Positions 58,000 to 64,000 of a stretch of 64,000 bases of DNA are shown one piece after another. Source of the DNA: Castanea sativa (taxonomy: Eukaryota > Streptophyta > Magnoliopsida > Fagales > Fagaceae); NCBI RefSeq assembly GCF_040712315.1, contig NC_134020.1:12805251-12869250 (forward strand). The letters are read 5' to 3'. Below the pieces are notes generated by a model. The model searched no databases, had not been told where the DNA came from, and saw only the letters and a program-made list of their open reading frames with translations. Position numbers and translations under genes: made by a program. How positions within the stretch are numbered: the first letter of the stretch is position 1; each line of letters starts with the position of its first letter.

Positions 58000-58990
58000 G
58001 GCAAAAACATATTTGTATTTCCTTAACAAAGATATCAACCTTCTCTTTTATTCTTCCAGTAAACATTTACTTATCTTGACCATTCTTTCTTCTCCTTCTT
58101 CGTTAAGATTGACCTCAACAAGTTCTTCTTGAATGTTCTTGACAAAGTCGTACATACAATCAGGGGTTTCTTTCTAGGGTTCTTCAGCTACATGCACCCC
58201 TTTTGACTGTTGAGTAAGGCTAAAGGGATTAGGCCCGCCATTCTCCCGACCCCCTTCCTTTGACTATTTGAACTCATAGACCATCTTGCCATCAGGCTTG
58301 GTGATCCTCCTTATCTTAAAAGGCTTTTTAGGCTCTAAAACTTCTCCATCATCTTCCTCCTCCCTTTCTAAGACAGTGGCATTGAAAGGAAGGATCCTGT
58401 TTTCTCCCTCAGGTTCAAACTCTTGATACAAAGTTGCCTCTACATAGTAGAGTTCTGCCCTGTCATAAGGTATTCTGGTGGCCTCAATGGTCATAGGTCT
58501 ACCTCTCCAAACGGCCTTTATGCATTGGTGAAAGGTAGAAGCCACAAATTTTTCCGCTTTGAGCTAAGGGCGGCCTAAAATAATGTGGTATGAAGTATCA
58601 CCGTCCATTACATGCATAAGAGTATGTGCCCTAATAGGCCCTACCCTTAAATCCAAGGACACATGCCCCAAAATACATTGATGTAATGCCCTTATCCCTG
58701 CCATTTGAAGTGGTTCTCAAATGATCCTTTCTTGCAGGATACCTAAGACATCCAATGTCGAGAGGGGCAAGATATTGGTGAAAGCACCAGTATCCATCAA
58801 GGCCCTCTTAATTTGAGAGGCTCCCAATAAAGCGGTGACATACAAGGGTCTTTCGCTATCAACTACTTGGTTGGCTAAGTCCCTGGTAGAGAAAGTCACT
58901 GATTCCTTGGTTTCTTGACATTATACCTGCAATAAGCTTCCCTCAAAAGCAACCACTCCCTAGCTTCTTTCCACCATTTAGGTCAAGGCA
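58000..58990 (-). pseudogene. Protease region of element 4
   Basis: Minus-strand motifs are VDSERPLYVTALLGASQIKR and the active site ALMDTGAFTNILPLSTL (58899-58717), then CIKAVWRGRPMTIEATRIPY and ITKPDGKMVYEFK (58545-58264). DTGA is the aspartic protease signature. The link between protease and reverse transcriptase (58000-58260) is broken by stops. Confidence 0.7.
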
Positions 58991-58999
58991 TGTGTAGCC

Positions 59000-60532
59000 T
59001 CCCTTCAAACCAATGGTCTAAGTCCTATTCCTTTAAGAAAGGAATGAACTTTATTATCTTGCTGGATTCTCAATGCCATTTCTTCATCTCGCAACGGCGG
59101 AGTGTAACACTACTGCTAGCCACGTTCCAAACCTCTTCTTCCATAGGGTTCTCACAACATATGAAAAAGGCCATCGCTACCTCAGGTTTGTGCATCCTTT
59201 GGTCTGTGCGCTTCCCATTCTTGATAACCAAATCACCCTTGGCCACCCTTTCATAGAAGATGTTTCTTAGAGCGTAGCAATCCACGGTGTGGTGGTCATT
59301 ACTTTTGTGATATTTACAATAAAGTGCAGCTCGCTTTTCCTCCTCTATTGGCTTATGTTTCACTTGAGCAAGACCACCACGCCATCCTTCACCCAAGCCT
59401 CTAGGATGCTGCATAGCTCTTCTATTGAGCCAAAAAAAGGGGGAGGAATACCAATTCTCCCCCTCTTCCTGCCTTTAGTAACCTTCTTTGTCTCCTCTGC
59501 CATAGCTACTTCTATCTTTTTGCTCTCCCACTTCCAAGATTGCTTAGGAGCGCTTGTGGCTTGTGAAGTTGAGCTCTTGGAAGATTTTCTCACCGACATG
59601 CTTGTTCTCCTGGATACTTCCACCAGCCTTGTGAAACTTGGGATCTGCAAGTTCTCCAACTAAGCGTGGTATTCATATAACACACCAGCAATACAAATGT
59701 CCACCAATCTTTCTTCCTCCATATAACACACCAGCAATACAACTAAGCGTGGTATTCATAACATAACATCTGAACCTACAAATGTAGTCTAGTAACCCCT
59801 CAGAGATTCTCTGCCTCTCCTACTGCAGATCTGATAAAGTAAGCTTTTCATCAAAAGCAAAGAACTTTTTCATGAACTGGTAGTCACATCATGCTTGCAT
59901 AAGACCGACCCTGGTAAAAGGATGGTATACCAAGTAAAGCCTTGACCTTCTATGGACTTGGAAAGCTCCTTGAGTCTCAACTCATGGTCATGAGAGTAAG
60001 CTTAAAGCATCCATATACCTCTTAATATGTTGTCTAGCATTCCCAGTCATACCATCATACTTAGGAAAGATAGGAGGTGTGTAGTTAGTGGGGATGGGGT
60101 TTCTTAGCCATCTCCACAGGATAAGGAGGTCTCGTGTCAATGTAAGTAGAACTCTTGAGATCCCTCGGTAGGGCGATGCTTGAGATCCCTTGGTTTGTGG
60201 GGATGCCCTCTGCTCTTAATTGAGAAGTGGATCTTGGTTCTATGGTGGAACAAGGTTCGGCCATTTGGTCTTTACCTGAGGTGCTTAGCCTCCTTGTGGG
60301 GTTTGGGGGTGGATGTCTTTTGGTGCAAGGACTGCAACTTTGCCCACATAATGGCCTAAGAACATTGAAGGTCCTCAATGACTGCCACAAGGTCACTGTT
60401 GCTAGGTTGTCTGACATCTTCAGAGGACTCTATACCTTCAATTTGCATGGAAACATGGTCCGCACTTGCTTTGATCTACTGTTCCCCATTTGAACCTGCT
60501 TGGACCGCTGCATTCTTTTTTCTCGGAGGCAT
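59000..60532 (-). pseudogene. gag of element 4
   Basis: The likely start is the minus-strand ATG at 60532, MPPRKKNAAVQAGSNGEQ followed by a stop. 59659-59070 includes FTRLVEVSRRTSMSVR, the basic KGRKRGRIGIPPPFFG, and the knuckle-like CKYHKSNDHHTVDCYALRNI. The central gag domain (59660-60100) is fragmented. Confidence 0.65.
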
Positions 60533-60598
60533 TGAATAGCCAAAGAGAAAGACAACCAAATATATGTCAAAAGAGAGAACAACCAGAAATATAACTAA

Positions 60599-61970
60599 GG
60601 CAGAAATGCATTTTTCGTCACTATATTTTGTCTCATTCTCATTTTGGTATCTACTTTTTTTATTTTTCCACTTTTAGTACCTAAAATGAAATACTTATTC
60701 TATTTTGGTCCCTACCACCATCTTACTAAAAGAAATTGTCTACGTGGTAGACAGAGTGTATTGTTGGCACACTAAATGCAGACTTAGCCATTAAAATAAT
60801 AATAATAATTCTTATTTGGCATTAAAAAATGCCACATCAGCGTCTAAATTTAAAAAATTAATTTATCAATTTTAACCAAAAAAAATTAAAAATATAATTA
60901 AAAACCAAAAAATCACATGAATTGAGTTCTAAGTTTATCTTGAATAAGAACAACAAGAACACAAAATTAAAAACCAAAAATCACAAACCTATAAAATAAG
61001 AACACAAAATTACACAATGAAAGCTTTTGCAATGTCTCTGGAAAGGTCCCAAAAAATGAATTGTCGATAAGATAAATGAACCCCAAAAGCAAACAACTTC
61101 CAATGCCATCAGGAACCTTCCTAGAGAATTGGTTCTTACCCAAGTTAATGGCTCTCAAATTATTCAAACCTTCAATTCCCTTTGGAATCTCACCCTCCAA
61201 GGAGTTATTCGATAAATCCAGGGATCTAAGCCCATTCAGAGACCAAATCCCTTATGGTAAAGAGCTCAAAAACTGATTCGACGAAAAGTTAATAGACACA
61301 AGAGTTGAACATGAGCTCAAACTGTCTGGTATTTTCCCAGAAACCAATTCTTGGCCAATGAAATAACTCGTAGAGACCCACATTGCCTAAATAAATCCTC
61401 TGGTATTGCGCCATTCTCACTTAAATCAAGCACTCGAAGACTGTCTAGCCATGCAATGTTGAGGGTTATGGTCCTGGTGAGATTGCTTTTGGCCAAAGAT
61501 AGCTTGCGCAAAGATTGGAGTTGGAGAAGTATTTTTATGTTTAATTTTGTGTTCTTATTTTTTGGATTTGTGATTTTTGGTTTTTAATTTTCTGTTCTTA
61601 AATCTGGGTTTGTGTTCTTGTAGTTCTTGTTCAAGATAAACTTAGATATCAACTCATGTGATTTTGGTTTTTTATTCTTTTTTTTTTATAGTTAGAATTG
61701 ATAAACTAATTTTTGAAATTTAGATGTTGATGTGGCATTTTTTTGATGACAAATAAATTTTTTTTTATATTGTTTTAATGGTCACGTCAGCACTAAGTGT
61801 GCCAACAATATACTTTGTTTGTCACGTAGATGATTTCCGTTAGTGAGATGATAGTAGAGACAAGAATAGAATGCATTTTTCATTTTAGGGACTAAAAGCA
61901 GTAAAATTAAAAAGTAGGGACCAAAATGAGAATGAGGCCAAAATGTAGGGACGAAAAATGCATTTCCACC
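60599..61970. mobile_element. Pack-MULE carrying an LRR receptor-kinase fragment
   Basis: The perfect 9-bp duplication TATAACTAA (60590-60598 and 61971-61979) is the Mutator hallmark. The TIRs are about 400 bp each: the left one starts GGCAGAAATGCATTTTTCG and the reverse complement of the right one GGTGGAAATGCATTTTTCG, with matching sequence inward to about 61000 and 61550. No transposase is present. The centre is an LRR-coding fragment on the minus strand. It sits in the 5' leader of gypsy element 4, upstream of gag. Confidence 0.9.
61010..61530 (-). pseudogene. Captured LRR fragment (PXC2/IRK-like receptor kinase ectodomain)
   Basis: The minus strand encodes LRR units: KLSLAKSNLTRTITLNIAWL, DSLRVLDLSENGAIPEDLFR, QCGSLRVISLAKNWFLGK, then after a frame break GEIPKGIEGLNNLRAINLGK, NQFSRKVPDGIGSCLLLGFI and FPETLQKLSLCN. 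The order resembles the ectodomain of plant LRR kinases of the PXC2/IRK group. Signal peptide, membrane segment and kinase are absent. Internal stops exclude a full protein, but transcription from the TIRs remains possible. Confidence 0.75.
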
Positions 61971-62001
61971 TATAACTAATGGGAAAATAACCAGAGATTC
62001 T

Positions 62002-62022
62002 CCCTAGTGAAGTCACCAAAAA
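62002..62022 (-). other. Primer-binding region of element 4
   Basis: On the minus strand ATTTTTGGTGACTTCACTAG follows the LTR terminus directly. It is a different primer sequence from that of elements 1-3 and resembles the TTTTTGGCGACTCC-type leader of other plant gypsy elements. Confidence 0.55.
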
Positions 62023-62841
62023 TGTACATGCAAGTTAGATTATCAAAACAATGTAAGAGAATGAATAACGAATCGATGGTATATTTAAGTGAAAAAGCTT
62101 GCAAATGATAAAAATTGAAACCTTAACAATTTAATGTTCAGAGAAATGCAAATGCTAAACAAAGAAAGTAAGGAAAGAATGTCCCTCACTCTTAGAGCTC
62201 TCTGTTATGTGAAAGTCAAGGTTTTCATACAATGGTGATATTCTTCCCAAAGAAAGCCTTTGTTTCTACCTTACTTTTCCTACCTAAGCTTCTACCTCTT
62301 TCTCTCTATCTTTCTAGGTTCTTGTCTTAATTGTTTAGCAACATGTTTCTCTTATAGTACGAGGAATGTTGTCAGGTTCATAAGGATAAGTGTCAAACCA
62401 TGATTCCTCCATTTAAATCTAGATACAACTATTGTTCTATGTTAAGGCTAGAGGAGAGAGAAAACACGCTAATGGCAAGGTAGTGGGATAAAAGGTGGCT
62501 TTACTACAACGTGGAGAGAAAACCATGGACAAGGAAATGGACATTAGAGATACTAGGACTGATGCACATGTCCTCAGTAGTGGTCTAGCACAAGTTTAGC
62601 CAGTAAGGGGTGTTTTATAGCATCCACCATAGGAGGTTGCTATCTCCCTTTTATGCTAATGCTGGGTGTCCATGCCAAGTGCAAATCTCACTCTTCCCCA
62701 AGATGGTCACACCATTGGCACGGGCTGAAGATCCTCTTTTTTAGCCAACTTTCCCCTTTCTTTCCTCACAACTAGCCCATGTGTAGGGTTTGGAAACAGC
62801 CATGTCAGCATTCACACATGCCTTGGCTAGTGTTATGTACA
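62023..62841 (-). repeat. 5' LTR of element 4
   Basis: It aligns with 45976-46858 over its length. It begins TGTACATAACAC on the minus strand and ends TTGCATGTACA. AGGAT follows at 62842. Confidence 0.92.
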
Positions 62842-63076
62842 AGGATCATATTGCAGCAAAAAAAAAGAAAAGAGTGACCCAACATATATTCTTAGTTAGT
62901 AGGATCACATTGCAATAAAACAAGTTTAAAGTGCTCTCTTAATCATGCAAAATAAGAGCATTGATGACTATAATAGTCTAAGAATGAGACCTTCATTTTT
63001 CAAAGATTTCCATTTGGCATTGACGAATATATTCTTGCTAAACTAAAGACAAAGTTCTTACATCCATCATCATAAT

Positions 63077-64000
63077 CTATTTTTCTTCCTTCTTTTGATT
63101 CATTCTCAATTTCTCCATTTCATTGTCCTCCTTCAACTTTTCCATTTCATATTCCTCTTTCAATTTTTTCATATCCAATTCCATTTTCATTTTTGCCATT
63201 TCATGTTTTTTATCCTTAAGTTGAATTTGCGGCATCTCATGCTCATGGTCTGCAAGACGTCCTTTCTCAATACAAGTTATTTTCATCTCACTCATTTTTC
63301 TTCTTCCTTCCACCATGACATTCAATATGTCTTCCATATGTGAAGTTGTACCTTCTTTGCACTTTTGTTTCTTCAATATTTTTTTTTTTAGCCTTCACTC
63401 CTGGTGGTCTCTCCAAGTACAATTGGAACCTATGGAATATCATCATCCTCTAAACTTATTAACTATAGATTAGAAGGTGAAGATGCCTCAAATCTCCCTC
63501 TTATTTTTTGGTTGCTGATTGTTAACAACAACCAATCAGTTTGGTGTGTGCATTAACAAATTCCAGCAATGTTCATATTGAAATTCGTAACCTTGGAATA
63601 CTTGATAGAGCTGTTTTGCCACATCAAGCTAAAAAATTAACAAATAGTTTATCGTTACTATCTTGAAACAGTCAGAACAAATTACCAAATTAACACAAAC
63701 TTCTTTCAAGTTGTACCTTGTCTTCATCAATCTTACCACTTTCATTCTTTGATTCAATTTGTGACAAAAACCCACAAAACTTATTGGTGCAAAGTTGAAT
63801 CGTTAACAATCGGTTCATTAGAGAATCCACCATATGCTTAGAAGTGAAGGTCTTCCACTTGTCGTAGTACTCCCAAATTCTTGACTAGTATGTTGTGCAT
63901 TTTTTAATAGTACTTTGCACTAAATCTTGGTTGACATTGAGAAATGCAAACACAAGAAGCATGTTTTCTTGTATGGAGAAGTCGCTACCATATTGTAATT
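63077..64000 (-). pseudogene. Harbinger-accessory / NAM-associated protein gene, partial
   Basis: From the right edge the minus strand reads FSIQENMLLVFAFLNVNQDL, SRIWEYYDKWKTF, SLMNRLLTIQLCTNKFCGFL and SQIESKNESGKIDEDK, the Myb/SANT-like pattern of the second protein of plant PIF/Harbinger elements and related domesticated genes. A GTACAA donor near 63717 leads to an exon with FQYEHCWNLLM. A TAG lies inside the first part, and stops separate the last part, a Met/Lys/Glu-rich coiled coil (KKLKEEYEMEKLKEDNEM) ending at 63077. The N-terminus is beyond the window. Confidence 0.65.

Larger units (their letters stand above)
45976..62841 (-). mobile_element. Gypsy element 4 (minus strand, nested insertions)
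   Basis: The LTRs at 45976-46858 and 62023-62841 are flanked by AGGAT at 45971-45975 and 62842-62846, a perfect 5-bp duplication. On the minus strand the order is LTR, primer site, gag, protease, RT/RNase H, second RNase H, broken integrase, then plus-strand genes and LTR. Removing the nested insertions leaves about 11.6 kb. Every gag-pol domain is interrupted. Confidence 0.9.

Overview
The window is plant nuclear DNA, from a eudicot and probably a woody one; the sequence alone does not fix the species. The evidence is a multi-exon spliceosomal-kinase gene with plant-type introns, Ty3/gypsy elements with plant-specific gag and protease signatures, a plant mobile domain gene, a MULE, MITE-like elements and long AT-rich spacers. 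I saw no tRNA, rRNA or CRISPR array.

Layout. 1-4566 (minus): the first five coding exons of a PRP4-type kinase gene whose kinase domain lies beyond the left edge. 4964-15378 (plus): decayed gypsy element 1. 15379-25488 (plus): gypsy element 2, whose 5' LTR lacks its first ~326 bp at the junction with element 1. 25489-31273: AT-rich spacer with microsatellites and a 1.4-kb TIR element. 31274-41358 (plus): gypsy element 3, complete, with 518-bp LTRs and a perfect 5-bp target-site duplication (TSD). 41364-45975: AT-rich spacer. 45976-62841 (minus): gypsy element 4, complete from LTR to LTR (TSD AGGAT), but interrupted by a solo LTR, a second solo-LTR-like element, a hAT-like element, an LTR fragment and a Pack-MULE carrying a piece of an LRR receptor-kinase gene. 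63077-64000 (minus): part of a broken Harbinger-accessory/NAM-associated gene.

The unifying theme is accessory genes on the opposite strand. All four gypsy elements carry an extra gene between the end of pol and the 3' LTR, antisense to gag-pol. Elements 1-3 encode related proteins (a putative gypsy-type transposon domain, then a coiled coil) with introns at matching places and phases. Element 4 encodes a plant mobile domain protein, also ending in a coiled coil, plus a small acidic protein of unknown role. Each has a TATA-like box upstream on the antisense strand. In elements 1-3 the spacer between pol and the antisense gene holds repeated hairpin units built on GTCC...GGAC (70-bp units in element 1, ~44-bp units in element 3, dispersed hairpins in element 2). 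All gag-pol and antisense copies here carry stops or frameshifts, so the loci look inactive, but the shared layout across diverged families indicates an old, retained gene module. Two RNase H segments in pol, the second of aRNH type, agree with the Tat lineage.
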